A stretch of 64,000 nucleotides of DNA from Tanytarsus gracilentus (lineage: Eukaryota; Arthropoda; Insecta; Diptera; Chironomidae), in contig JAXRKN010000039.1 of assembly GCA_038502055.1 (NCBI GenBank), forward strand, positions 5,270,001 to 5,334,000, in the 5' to 3' direction. A model generated the notes under the pieces. The model was not told where the DNA came from. It was given only the letters and a program-made list of their open reading frames with translations, and searched no databases. The position numbers and the translations under genes were made by a program. This document shows positions 25,875 to 37,453 of the stretch, one piece after another; the stretch's first letter is position 1, and each line of letters starts with the position of its first letter.

Positions 25875-26010
25875 ACATTTTTATTACATGAAACTTGAAA
25901 TGAATTTGATTATATAGAATTTAAAGGTGCTAACATAAATCTTTTGCGAGTTAAAACGTGTTAAAATAAAATTAAGTTCTTTGGTATGTAAATTCGTGAT
26001 ACTTTGTTGC

Positions 26011-26865
26011 TTAATCTATCTCTTGGTCAAAAACAATTGTGGTTTCGTTATTTTGATCTGGTTCGGAAGTTGGAAATTGAGTTGTTGCTGCGATCTCTTT
26101 GTCGCCCGATTCTTCAATGTCGTCCTCATCGTCAAAATATTTATTTCTTCCTTTGCTCCATTTCTTAGTTCCTTTTCTTGTTCGAATCGGCAAGGGCGTT
26201 AATTTTCTGCTTAAGTGCTCATTAAATTCCGTTCGAGTGGGTTTAACTGGCGATTTTAGTGCACTCAAAAGAGCTTTTTCTTCATTAAGATATTTCTTTA
26301 AGGCCTCGTAGAAAGCTTCGAGTCGCAATTCTGTTCCATTGGTCAATTTAATCGCAATGTTTTCAGCTGTAATTTCGGGCACTACAATTTTTTCACATTG
26401 CGGAATGCGAGAAGTTGCAAGCGATTCCTTTGATGATGGTTTCCATATTATAGTGAAATAGAGAGAGAGAATTATGGCTGCGAGCGACACGCAAAATAAA
26501 TAAGCCTGAAATGTAAAAAGTATTTTAAGTTTTCTGAGAGCTTTTGAATAATTTTATAGTAACTCCATGTAACCCCATTTAAAAGGTTTTAAACACCCCA
26601 TTGTCCTACTTTTATGTTCTTTATTCGTCCTTTGTTAAAATTTTTTTTAATAAAATCAATTTTCTTAAAAGCTTTAAACATTCACGAACGCATTCTCAAG
26701 GCGCCAATTAAATGCGCGTTTAAATTAATGAAATGAAATACTCACGAATACTGTAATGACTCGAACAGCTCTTTGATTCTTCCTCGAATCGTAAATCTGA
26801 TCTATGGAATTATCTTTTGCTAATTTTATTTTCTCCTCGGTTGTATAATTGAGTTTATAACTCAT
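26011..26865 (-). CDS. InaF-motif single-pass membrane protein (long form)
   Basis: Exons 26865-26746 and 26505-26011 encode 204 aa. The InaF motif covers the only membrane helix: RAVRVITVFAYLFCVSLAA continuing to ILSLYFTIIWKP (residues 32-62). It matches fly InaF and vertebrate INAFM1/2 proteins in the R-TV-aY-S-LslYy-W-P pattern. The N-terminal 36 residues are probably cytosolic. The tail beyond the helix has a helical stretch, a basic patch (RTRKGTKKWSKGR) and an acidic end with FDDEDDIEE. The name-giving fly protein is needed for normal TRP channel function in the eye; whether this paralogue does so is unknown. A 5' UTR intron is likely, with donor GTGAGT near 26929 and acceptor TTAAAG just before CATCATG. 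Convergent with UTP25 and first of three similar small minus-strand genes. Confidence 0.8.
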
Positions 26866-27055
26866 GATGCTTTAAATAAGATTTAATGTCAAAAATTTAC
26901 ACTTTTTATGTTTTAATCTTTTACTCACCAAATTTTTCTTTTAAAGTGGAAAAATATATTGGAAAATTTTCCAGTGGAAAATGTGAGGAATTTTTATTGG
27001 ATAATCTTGATGTGGAAAATTTAGAAACTATTCACAGCGTGGCTTCGATTTAAAT

Positions 27056-27281
27056 TTATGCGCTATTTGGTTTATGTGGATCTGAGAAATTAATTTATAA
27101 ATTAAATTATTTAGATGTCAAGATTTATTTTTCACTCACTCCAAAGAAAGAGATAATAGGAAGCCATTAGAAATGAGAATCCTGATACTGCCATCACATA
27201 AACTCCAACTGTCAAAATTCGTACAATTTTTGAGCTTTCTTCTTGCTCTTTAATATTGTCGTTAGCTGATTCTACAGTCAT
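27056..27281 (-). CDS. InaF-motif micro-membrane protein (55 aa)
   Basis: Exons 27281-27140 and 27081-27056 encode just 55 aa. The protein is almost wholly an InaF motif: SKIVRILTVGVYVMAVSG, then FLMASYYLFLWNP (residues 18-49), preceded by an acidic N-terminus and followed by six residues. The last exon supplies the conserved NP after the tryptophan; read-through of the donor would instead stop after WSE. A 5' UTR intron probably ends in TTATTTAAG nine nucleotides before ATG, the same layout as the downstream neighbour, which argues for tandem duplication. Only 190 bp separate its stop from the neighbour's ATG. A single-pass membrane location is inferred from the helix; partner unknown. Confidence 0.75.
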
Positions 27282-28091
27282 GATTATCTTAAATAAAATT
27301 TTAGTTTTTTTTCAATCTTTACTCGTTAACTGTTTGGTCTCAACTAAGGAAAAACTCGATAATATTGCTATAGTCATTGAGAAATATTGAGTAATAACTC
27401 ATCAGAGTTAATTTGATTAAAGGACATGCTTATGCGATATTATAAGACATTGAATATCTCATAGTGACGTAATTTTATCGATACACACTTGCATTTTCAT
27501 AATTATTTAGCAAAAGTTAAAATATTCGAGCATAAATTTGTTAAAAACTAAAGATCATAAAAATTTCAGTAATTTTTTATTTCGGATATTTTGCCTTACT
27601 TCAAATGCTAAAATTTTATGATTGACCATCCCTTGAAAGTTGAAAAGAAGCCTTTCAAAAACGGTTGTTATAATCCTTTGAGAAATAAATTCAGTCGTTT
27701 ATCTTTTTTATATAAATTGCCATAAATTGATATTAATTTAAAATATTTTTTAGAATAAAAGTTTTCTGAAAAATAAAATTCGTCTATTTTTCTCAAATTT
27801 CTTTTATTTTTGTAAAAGTTTTATTTTCTTTTGTAAAACGTTTGTTACAAAATTTTAATTCTAAATCAGATCATTAAAAATTTAAGAAATAAAAATTAAC
27901 TTTGAACTTTTTAAATTGCAACTCAAAAAAATGTTTTATCTTTTAAAAAAGGTGTTCAAAAAGCCAAGTATTTTTACAAAATAAAGTTAAAAAATGTTTC
28001 AAAACCCACACGTGGGTGTTGCCGCGTAACCCACTTGTAACAGATCAGTGTTTGAAAATCAAGTGCATAAAAAATGAGTTTAAGTCAATCC

Positions 28092-28634
28092 GGACACTTT
28101 GGCTGTCCGTGGCAGTCCTGTTCGACCATTCCTCAAAAATCGTCTATGTCATTAGATTCCTGGTCCAATTACGAGTTCAACGAGATACATGAAGCCATAG
28201 TTCTGAAAAATGGACATTATGGCTGTCCGTGGCACTACTGGCCGTCCATGATGGACATTCATCAAAAATCATCAATGCCATTCGATTCCTGGTCCAATTA
28301 CGAGTTCAACGAGATACATGAAGCCATAGTTCTGAAAAATGGACATTTTGGCTGTCCGTGGCACTGCTGGCCGGCCATGATGGACATTCCTCAAAAATCA
28401 TCTATATCAATCGATTCCTGGTCCAATCACGAGTTCAACGATACCCATGAAGCCATAGTTCTGAAAAATGGACATTTTGGCTGTCTGTGGCACGACCATA
28501 GGTCACGACTCGAAAAATCATGTATGTCAATCGATTCCTGGTCAAGTTACGAATCAATGCCAATCGATTTCTGGTCCAATCACGAGTTCAACGATACCCA
28601 TGAAGCCATATAAGAGAAAATTTGTATGAAAAAT
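28092..28634 (+). repeat. Tandem repeat, 120-129-bp units, open reading frame kept
   Basis: Units begin at 28092, 28212, 28341 and 28470, at the motif GGACATTTTGGCTGTCCGTG; a further partial unit begins at 28635. Spacings of 120, 129, 129 and 165 are all multiples of three, so the frame 28074-28613 stays open for 179 codons and reads as a degenerate 43-residue repeat (core DSWSNYEFNEIHEAIVLKNG). The copy at 12.3 kb has stops in this frame, so coding is doubtful. Confidence 0.85.
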
Positions 28635-28776
28635 GGACGTTATGGCCGTCCATGGCACGACCATAGGTCATGACTCAAAAAATAGTCAGTGCCTGCACAT
28701 ATAGACCCTAAGAGCTACCATCTGGCGAAAACTAGAAGTCTCTAGCTGGTCCAGGGACCGAGATCTCGCTTGTGCA

Positions 28777-28821
28777 GACGGACGGACGGACGGACGGACG
28801 GACGGACGGACGGACGGACGG
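28777..28821. repeat. (GACG)11 microsatellite
   Basis: Eleven perfect GACG units near the right end of the 840-bp element. GC-rich against an AT-rich background. Confidence 0.95.
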
Positions 28822-29181
28822 AATCACGAGCATATAAGCGTTACACCACTTTGTGGGTTACGCTAAAAATATCACAAGACATTAATTAAATTAGAGTATT
28901 TGAATATTTTCTTTTTTAAATAAGTACGAAGTAAAATTTGATGAATGCATTCTTAAAATTTTTCCTAATATAGTTTGAACCTAATTGATTTTGATTTATC
29001 GAAAAAATATTTTTCACGAACTTAAAACATTGAATGAGGTTTAGTGGTGAAGAAAACTAATTTACCCGCAAAAAAGTGGTTTGGAATAAATTAATGTTTA
29101 AAAATTTCATCACTTTTAAGGAAGTTGTTCTGTTTTCTTAAATGAAATGCAAATGAGATCGGGAGGAAAACTTTAATTAGT

Positions 29182-29559
29182 TTATCGTTTCTTTTTCTTC
29201 TCCATCTTGCGACTGCGATGATGAGATTTTCTTGGCGTTAGCTGAAGATGAAAATTGTTTTTTATCAATCGAATTATTTCTTCATAAAAAATCTTCTTAC
29301 TTGAGGAGATATCTCAGATGATTCGGTGTCAGAGTCGGCACAAGAGCTTCTCGATTCATCTTTAATAAAAATAACTGCAAAAATACAGATAAGCTGAAAT
29401 ACTGCACCCATGTAAAGACCTGTAGATTTTTTTATTAAATTTTAAAATTAAACATTCAAATAATTTTTTACCATATCTGACAAGTTTTGTGAGTAAATCA
29501 TCGGGTTCAATGAAAATATCAGGAACAGTGGGGTCCTCTAAGTTCAAATTAAGAGACAT
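29182..29559 (-). CDS. Small single-pass membrane protein, possible InaF relative
   Basis: Exons 29559-29472, 29419-29301 and 29241-29182 encode 88 aa; phases (1, 0) and splice sites fit. The sequence starts MSLNLNLEDPTVPDIFIEPD, then KLVRYGLYMGAVFQLICIFA with one membrane helix at about residues 30-48. A serine- and acid-rich tail follows (CADSDTESSEIS), and a very basic end with KMEKKKKR. The KLVR-Y lead into the helix resembles the InaF motif, but the SLYY-W-P half is missing, so membership is uncertain. Orientation, size and exon style match the two InaF-type genes downstream. It could instead be an unrelated small membrane protein. Confidence 0.6.
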
Positions 29560-32500
29560 TTTAGATTTTTTCTTCTCTTTTAAAAAAGATCACAAATTTG
29601 TTTACGTCTGGAATGAGAAGGGGGTTATAATAATCAAGAAGAAGCAAATTTTAATGCAAAATGGCGACTTCACTCTCGTTGTCTACCTCCTAACCTATAA
29701 GGGGTGCTCAATTGTACAACTGTTATAAAATGGCATTTGTTTTTAAAAGTAATCGAAACATCAAAAGTGGATTTTTAAACATTATTACCGGATAGAAGTG
29801 ATCAAAAACGGTTCTGATTAAAACTTTTCTACAAACTCTAAAAAAATCAGAAAGAGTTTTCTCGAATTTAACGAGAATTTGAAACTTTATTAAACGTAAA
29901 CATTGTATGGCCATCATTTACGGACATTTAAAGCATTTATAACAGCGAACAAAGAAAAATAACAAACCATAATAAACATTCGGATTCAATGGATGTGAAA
30001 AATTTCGTGGAGCGAAATTAACGTGAAAATTTGTTTAAAACCGGACAAAAAGTGTTAAAAACTTAACTAAACGTGATTTTTAACAGTTTTGTAAAAGTCA
30101 GCGAGTTGATCAAAAAGTTTAAAGCATCTAAAAAGTGAAATTAAAATTTCGCCTTTGAAAAGACTTTTTTTTTTATTTACAAAATCTCTTGTGCAAAAAA
30201 AACTTTTTCTTAAAGGAGAGTTGTTGATATTATCATTATTTTTGTTTTATTTTTAAACTATAAAGGAAAAGAAAAAATCTATTTTTGTTGCCTTTATAAA
30301 CTATAAAAAAAAAGTTTATAATTAAACTAGAGGTGTAGAAAACGAAAAGGAAGAAAACATTTTTGGCCATTTTTAATTTTTTTGCCTTACAAACCGTGAA
30401 GAGGATGATGTTGATGATAATTATCATTGGTGAGTCTTTTAAGATTTTCTTTGTATAAAATGTAAACGTCTAATTGATTTTTGCGGCGCGTGCAAACTTC
30501 TAAACTCATTTTCGACTACAATGTAAAATCTTTCGAGAGTTTAATAAATTGTACATTGTGCCTCGTGAGCAGTCTCTGATTATTAGCCTCTCTAAAGTCA
30601 TTCTCAGTTCATTCCCTTTTCTAACAATGTTGCTGGGTTAACTGCAAATAAGATGCAAATTTAGAAGCAAAATCAACAATTTTTATTTAAATGTAAGAAG
30701 ACTAGTTTATGAGTTATCGAAAGAGAACAAAAGCGCGTCCTTCCTGGTAATCTCAGTGTCTACCGCCTGGCAAAAAATCAATCAATCGATCAAATCAACA
30801 CTTTTAATTTGAAAGAATCGTTGCACTCGTAAAACTCGTTAAAAAGTTGTTTTCGCATGGAATTTTCAAGAATTTTGTTTTTCACACTCTTTCGTTTCTT
30901 CCACCTATCACATGGACGGATTTTTGTGTACACGGTCGATTACACATTTGCAAATCGATAGGAAAAACACACAATCTTGTATAATAATTCAAAAATTGTT
31001 ATATATGTTCAGCTTTTACATATATCTTGTTTACATTTTTTTTCTTTTCACTCTTTTTTTGATATTCAGGCTCGAGCAGTATGAAAAATTTTTTTTGTTG
31101 TACTACACCAAATTTTTTGGAGGAAGAACAAAAACAATAAGAAGAAAATTACTACACGCGCGATGAATTTTATTGCGAGCGTGTGTTGCGAGGGGTTTAG
31201 AAGTTTGTTTAAGCAAATTTACTAAATTTTCCAAAGGTGAAAAATATAAAATAACTTTTGATCGTCGAATGTTCTTCAATTTAAGATGAAAACTATTTTA
31301 ACCCGTTTTAACCTTCATAAAATTTTCGTTTTCATTTATAAATCTCTCCCGGAAGCACTTCAGCTGTCCAATCGCGTCCCAATTATCAACGTACGAATTT
31401 CGTAACATTTTTTTAAAGCTATTAAATAGAATCACGAATTTTTGACTTTATGTCGAGACGTCGACGTCGGCATTTTTTTGTATCATCTCACTTCATTCAT
31501 TATGTGCTCCATTTTAAATATATAGACAAAAACGAATGTGCATATATTGGCGAGAAACTGAAGGAATTTTATATTCTTATCAATATGGCGATTGACATGG
31601 CGATCGAATATAATGCGATAGACGAACTTGAGAAGCTTTGATTTCAGTTTTTTATTGCTTCCGCAGAAAACGAAAATGAAGAAAGAATGAATTTTTCATT
31701 TGAATCAATATTGAGACTTAAAGAGTGTATTAGTATGCCAATCATGAATATGAATATGAATGGACAAAAAACTAAACACAGTACGTCAAAGAATTCTTTC
31801 ACACACTCACCCGAGCATTCTACATAGAGCGCGTATAAAAAAATAAACTTGTTTTCGCTCTCTATTTCACTACTTCAAACATATGATCCGAAAATGAAAA
31901 CAAAAACATTTTGTTGAGTTTTAAATTATTCAAATATACAGAGAGTGAAGTGGCGGAGGTTACTTGGAATGTTTTTTCAAAATTTTGTTTTTAAACCTCT
32001 TGCAATAAATCAATCAAAAACATTTTCATTCTTTTATGGTTTCCTCCCCTGCTTTCAAAAGCCAACAAACTTCTCAAAGTTCATTCAAAAAAATTTCATT
32101 ACTCAGCAATTTTTTTTTATAGATGTATTTAAAAAGAGATTTAATTACAGAAGCTTTATAATCAACTATGAATATTTTTACAACAGGTTTCAACTTGCTT
32201 TTTATTAGAATTTCTAAAGTACTTACATTTTTATACATCGTATTTTGCATAACAATGTTTTAGGGTTCAGAGTAGTTCATTTATTACATAGATCAAATAA
32301 TGAGAAAGAGGGTTTAAAATGTGTAAAATATAGTTAAAATCTGAGGGGTTGACTGCCATATTGAATTTTTGCTTACTTTTAAAAAATAAGTTGGGGTTGT
32401 TCTAGAAAGTGGAAGTGAGTAGTGGGAATTCCCAAAGTAGGTTGTTTACATTTTTTTTTTCGTTGCCGAGAAACGATATTGAGATTAATAATCTGTTGTG

Positions 32501-34894
32501 ATGTTAAACATTTCCGGGGAATTTTTAGAGAAGAGAAAATATTTAAGATCAAAGAAATTTATTTTAAAAAAAATTAAAGGAGGATTATGTCATGGCAATT
32601 CATAATATCTCAAATTAATTGAGCTATTTTTAAAAAAAAAATGCTAAGCAAATAAAACTAATTATATGGAGTTCTCAATTATAATTTTAATCCACTTGTT
32701 TTGTACAAATTTTATCTTTTCAATCAGGCAATTAACAAAATTTTAAACGCCACCTGTTTACATAATCATATCAACAAAAGTATGATGAAATTATCTTCTT
32801 AATTTCGCAATGTTATGTTAGAAAATTTTCCACACATTCTAAGCTTATTGAATTCCAAACAATTTAAATCAAAACTAATATTCTCGGAAGAGTAAAAAAG
32901 GCCAACAATTCATCATGAACTTGTACAATATTAAAACAGAAAAAAAATATGTGTGAAATCGACTGATGACTGTGTACATAGAAGTAACCTTGAAAATACA
33001 CAGAACAAAACAATTTTTATAGCAGCAGCTCACTCAGCTGGTATACGACGACATCTTCATGGATGTGTGCATTAGATACATTTTCAATTTTCATTTGTGT
33101 GCGAGAAAGAGGAAGATAAAGTTCATGTAAGAAAAACGCGCGCCATCTCCCACAACTCCCACAACCGAATTTTCTAGAATGTATTCGTGGACAGAACGAG
33201 ACAGAGCATAATCATTGTAATTGGACGAAAGCACAAGAGAGATGGAATGAAAATATTTTGAAGAAATTTGTATATGAAGCCGGAAAATTCCAACACATGT
33301 TTTTTTCGTACGTTAGCAGTCAATTGAAACCCCAAACTAAATTTATTTTCCACAATCATAACAAAATGTGCGTGGGTTTTTCCTCCAAAGAAAAATTTAT
33401 TTTTTTCGTTATTTTTTACGTTATTTAAGCAAATGCCAGTAAAGAGAAAGAAATCAATAAGCCGCAAGCACTCGAAAGCCTTCTCGATATTTCGTTTGTC
33501 ATTTGTTTGAATTTGTATTTTACTAGATATTCTTAAGTAAATGTTTAAGTTGGAAAATTTTAAAAAGTAAATTAACAAAATTAAATAGTTAAAAGAAAAA
33601 AGAATATAAAAATAGAATTAATGTTTCCTAGAATTTGAAGCATTCATGCAATAAAAAAACAAGGGAAAATAAAATAATTGTATTCACCATATCAACTGTC
33701 GCCTAAGAGTGTAGGATGCGGAAAAATTGCTCATGGAATTTCAATCCGGCGCAAGTTCTTCACCCACTTTGTCCTTCAACCCACTCACATTTCACCCTAA
33801 CAGACGCCCACGATATCGAATATGGCCGAAGCTTTGCTTTCGTTCTCTCACTCTAGCATCCATAGCTAGATTTTTCAAGGCAATTCATTGAACTTGGTTG
33901 TTGAATCCGCGCAATGCATACATTTAGAAAAAAATACTTAAAAAAAACGTCATTGCTCATTTTTATAAAAAAAATATTATTCCTCTTGAGGAACGTAACG
34001 AAAGCTGCATAAAAGCTCTCCGCCTCGACACGGAAATTTTTCATTTGTCAAGCACACGATCACGAGGAGAGAGGAAAGAAGAAACGAAAATAACATTTAA
34101 GGGGGCCTGTGTGATAAACGCACAAAAAGTTATTACGTTTTTGATAACAAATTTATTGTTGACTTAGTCGAAAGAAACATTAATTTGTGAGAGAGCTTAC
34201 AAACGTGGCGAGTTTTTTCATTCAGAATTTTTGTGAGTGTGGAGTTTGTTTTCAAAAAAAATTGTTTTTAAAAATACATGAGGAATAGAAAAAATTTGTT
34301 TGGTGACGTAGATCATCTGTGAGTTCATTTGTTGATTTGAGTGACTTTAAATGAAATGACGAAAATATTGGCGCCGGTGTAGAATTTTCAGGTGACGAGA
34401 TAAATTTATATATTTTGTATACAACTCAAGTAAAAATTCTGCAGTCACTGTGCAAGCGAAAAATTCTAATTTTAAATTTGTTGATTGATTAATTTCTAAG
34501 AGGTAGCCACTAGTATCACCTAGAAAGACGTGTTTAATTCTTTTTTAATGTCTCGCAAGCAAAGCACTAAAAATTTCAGTTTAAATTTGTTCCACAAAAT
34601 TCCTGACTTGAAATTGTTTTATTTAAATTTTTCAACTTCATTAAGATATTTTAAAAACAAATATTATTTGAATGAGAAAATAAAGCTAGAATGCCCTTTA
34701 AAAAAAATATGAAGAACGCAATTCACATAAATTCACACAATAATATATTTTGTTTTTTTATTCATTTCTAGATTCAGCCAAATTCCTAGAAACGATTTAA
34801 GGAAAAAGTAAACAAGTTTTTATTAACTCAAAGTAGCAGTCAAATTCGTGACTCACACAAATTATCTCTCAACGGGTGAACGTCACACTCGGTC
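29560..34894. other. 5.3-kb non-coding interval before REPTOR
   Basis: AT-rich, with only short ORFs of poor composition. An acceptor TTTCTAG at 34765-34771 shows that an untranslated REPTOR exon starts at 34772, so part of this interval is probably a 5' UTR intron and promoter. TATAAAAAAAT near 31833 is a possible TATA box, unsupported otherwise. A relic resembling the retroposon end lies at 30738-30800. Nothing else was recognised. Confidence 0.5.
30738..30800 (+). repeat. Relic resembling the 3' end of the 22.8-kb retroposon
   Basis: TCCTTCCTGGTAATCTCAGT, then CTACCGCC, and an (ATCA)n-like run match in order the CTTCTTGGTAACACC-CTACCAC-(TCAA)n end of the insertion at 22815-23524. Only about 60 bp, so it may be a heavily 5'-truncated or diverged copy. 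Confidence 0.4.
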
Positions 34895-37453
34895 ATGAGC
34901 GATAGCAATTCGCTATTCGATTTTTATGATTACAATTCTTCAAATAGTTTCTTAAAATTTGAAGCTTCTTCGCCTCTTTTTGAGTTATCCCCGCCACTAT
35001 CAAACGGTCCAAACTCTCCCGCAGAGTCATCACCGTTCTTAGGTAGCAATTCATTAGTTAGCGATACGAAAGATAAGCTTAAAATGGACTCAACGATAAA
35101 CAATCCCTTGCTGACCACTGCATCGATGCCGATTCCCGCGCGTAATGTTTCATCGAATTCAAATTTGAGTAGCAACAACATTAACAACAATAATTCGAGA
35201 ATGATAAATGATTTTTCCGATGTAATTTTTGAGTTTGAGAGCTCAAAGTCACCCATCTCATCGCACACAATTAACGAGACAACGCCCGTTAAGCAGCAAC
35301 AATATCCAATGGTCATTAACTATGGCGGTAACGATAACTATGGACAACAGAACACATTTAACGCTAACAATGTTCTAATGTGGGAAATCAATCCCATGAT
35401 GGCGACAACTGCGATGGATCAATCAAATAGTGCAGCTGACATGAGCTGCGATAAGTCGGGACCTTTTCAAATGGACGAAGATGACATTTTTCAAGTTGAC
35501 AAGTCAGACTTAATTCAAGGTCCGACCCTTGCCGAACTCAATGGCGATAACTTGCTGGTAGATCTTATCAACATGGAGGATTTTCTCAATGACTCGAGTC
35601 AACATCAGCAGCATAATATCGGACAGAACTCGCAATTAACGCAACTGACAGCTGTCAATTTTCAAAATCTTCAAAATATCATCAATGAATCTACAGCGGC
35701 TTCTCAGTTGTCACCCACAAATCAATTTCACTCGATCGCCATACCACAGACGCCACACAACACACCGATTCCATCGTTTCAAACCAACAGTGGCGGTCAA
35801 ATCATTTTCTATGACGATCCAAATAGCAGCGGATCACCCTACGATATCTATTCGCCACCAAACACACTCACAATTTCGACGACCACATTGCGTAATGTTG
35901 CAAGCACACCAAATCAATTGTCAGCATTTTCACCCGGAAGTCATAGCTCAACATCTACATCATCGATTGTCCTTAACTCATCATTGAGTCCACCACCGCC
36001 ATCGCACACACCAATTCGTGGACCAAGATCACGTGCCGGCCGCTCGAATGGTCTCGTTCAGCATAATCCAAAATATTCGACACTCAAATCATTGCTTACG
36101 GAGAAGGCTATAAGTAATGCACAGAATGCTAGTCAGCAATCGAGTCATCCATCAGCCGTGTCGCCATCAGGATTGCCGACACGTCGCTTTAACATGCAAG
36201 GTGGTGGAATTATTTCGCGTCTCTCATCATCGGCACCGACTGCATTTGGATTGGAACAAATTTGGGCTCGCCGTGAACCTCGGCCACACCTTCTTTCAAC
36301 TGGAAGTCTGGCTGAAGGACAACAAGGATCAACATCGTCCCTTAGTGGTGACATTTTAAGCACTGAAAATATTGACTACTCACAAGACGACAGCGAGGAC
36401 GATAGCGATCACTATGAAGATTTCAGCTCGGGTACGTCCTTAAGTTAAATTCGTTTAAATTTCAAATTAATTATGTGATTATTTTAGATTCTGATGATGA
36501 AGATAACAAAGATCATATAAGAAGCATGATGGCTAGCGATGGCAACAACAACCAAAAAGGTGGCTACAGCAAGAAGGGTCGCTACTTTTGGCAGTATAAT
36601 GTTCAGGCTAAGGGACCGAAGGGACAACGTTTGATAATCAAGACCCAAGCTGGCGATCCTCATAATTTGAGTGAGGCTACAGATCCCGTTTTCAGTCCAA
36701 GCTGTTCAATTCGTGGCATAAAAGTGAGTCATCTTTTTCTTATTATTTTATTTTATTTTGTGTGGATTAATAATTTTTTTATCCTCACGAAAATTTTTAA
36801 CAAAATAAATTCCAATTTTTCAATTTTAAAAAATTTCACTCACAAGTCTGTTCAAATAAAGCACAGTGGAAAGGCTCGTAAAGGAGACGGAAATGATTTG
36901 GTGCCGAATGCTAAAAAGCTTAATGCCATTGGAAAGGAACTTGATAAACTTGGACGAGTAATTAACGACATGACACCCGTCTCAGAGTTGCCATTCAACG
37001 TACGACCAAAAACCAGAAAGGAGAAAAATAAACTTGCATCACGTGCCTGTCGCTTGAAGAAGAAGGCACAACATGAGGCCAATAAAATTAAACTGTTTGG
37101 CTTAGAGCATGAACATAGTAAGCACAAAATGGTCATTAAATTTATTTCATTAAATCTTCAATTATTTTCCCTCAGAACGTCTCATTAACGGAATAGCAAC
37201 TATGAAACATTTATTGGCGATGAAGTGCAGCAGCAGTCAGGAGAAGCAAGAAGAAATCAATCAACGAATGGAACAAGTTGTCGTCAAGGCAACAGGTGAG
37301 GAAAAATTACTAAAAATTAATTTAAAAATTTACTTACTTTTTCTTCTCATCCCTCTAGTTGTCAAAATTGCTGAGAATTCCACAGAGTACGTGAATCGAG
37401 TAATTGAGAGAGCCAAAGCAGGAGTGCCTAACGGTGGCTTGGAAGAGTTTTAA
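34895..37453 (+). CDS. REPTOR: REPTOR/CREBRF-type bZIP transcription factor
   Basis: Orthologue of fly REPTOR and vertebrate CREBRF; in flies TORC1 phosphorylation keeps REPTOR cytoplasmic, and on TORC1 inhibition it drives starvation genes with REPTOR-BP. Five coding exons: 34895-36431, 36488-36723, 36847-37117, 37176-37295, 37359-37453 (752 aa). The first ~580 residues are a disordered Ser/Asn/Gln-rich region with acidic patches. The conserved end has KHSGKARKGDGND, IGKELDKLGRVINDMTPVSE, then the bZIP (about 648-700) with the basic motif NKLASRACR (N-x7-R) and a leucine-type helix. The tail NSTEYVNRVIERAKAGVPNG is the CREBRF C-terminus. All introns in the conserved part are short. A 5' UTR exon begins at 34772. 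Confidence 0.95.

Larger units (their letters stand above)
28024..28863. mobile_element. 840-bp element with terminal inverted repeats, tandem repeats and microsatellite
   Basis: GCGTAACCCAC at 28024-28034 and its exact reverse complement at 28853-28863 bound the unit. The right end also forms an imperfect hairpin (28838-28849 with 28853-28863, loop TTT, one T.T mismatch and one bulge). Inside are tandem repeats of 120-129 bp (28092-28634), a unique segment, then (GACG)11. A microsatellite near a 3' hairpin plus a subterminal inverted repeat recalls the DINE-1/mini-me Helitron-like elements of Diptera, but class is inference. No transposase or Rep is encoded. No clear target duplication is seen. 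A decayed relative lies at 12271-12800. It lies in the gap between two small membrane-protein genes. Confidence 0.65.

Noticed and set aside
28074..28613. 179-codon repetitive ORF as a protein gene
   Set aside because: It is a tandem repeat inside a mobile-like element, and a related copy at 12.3 kb carries stops in the same frame; kept as a repeat, with coding left as a question.
28092..28634. CRISPR-like array
   Set aside because: Units are 120-129 bp, contiguous and degenerate, with no short repeats and unique spacers; eukaryotic tandem repeat.
33174..33578. 134-codon minus-strand ORF
   Set aside because: Composition is typical of AT-rich non-coding DNA, no motif or family resemblance, no supporting splice or context.
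34930..35316. 128-codon minus-strand ORF
   Set aside because: Antisense shadow of the low-complexity REPTOR N-terminus.
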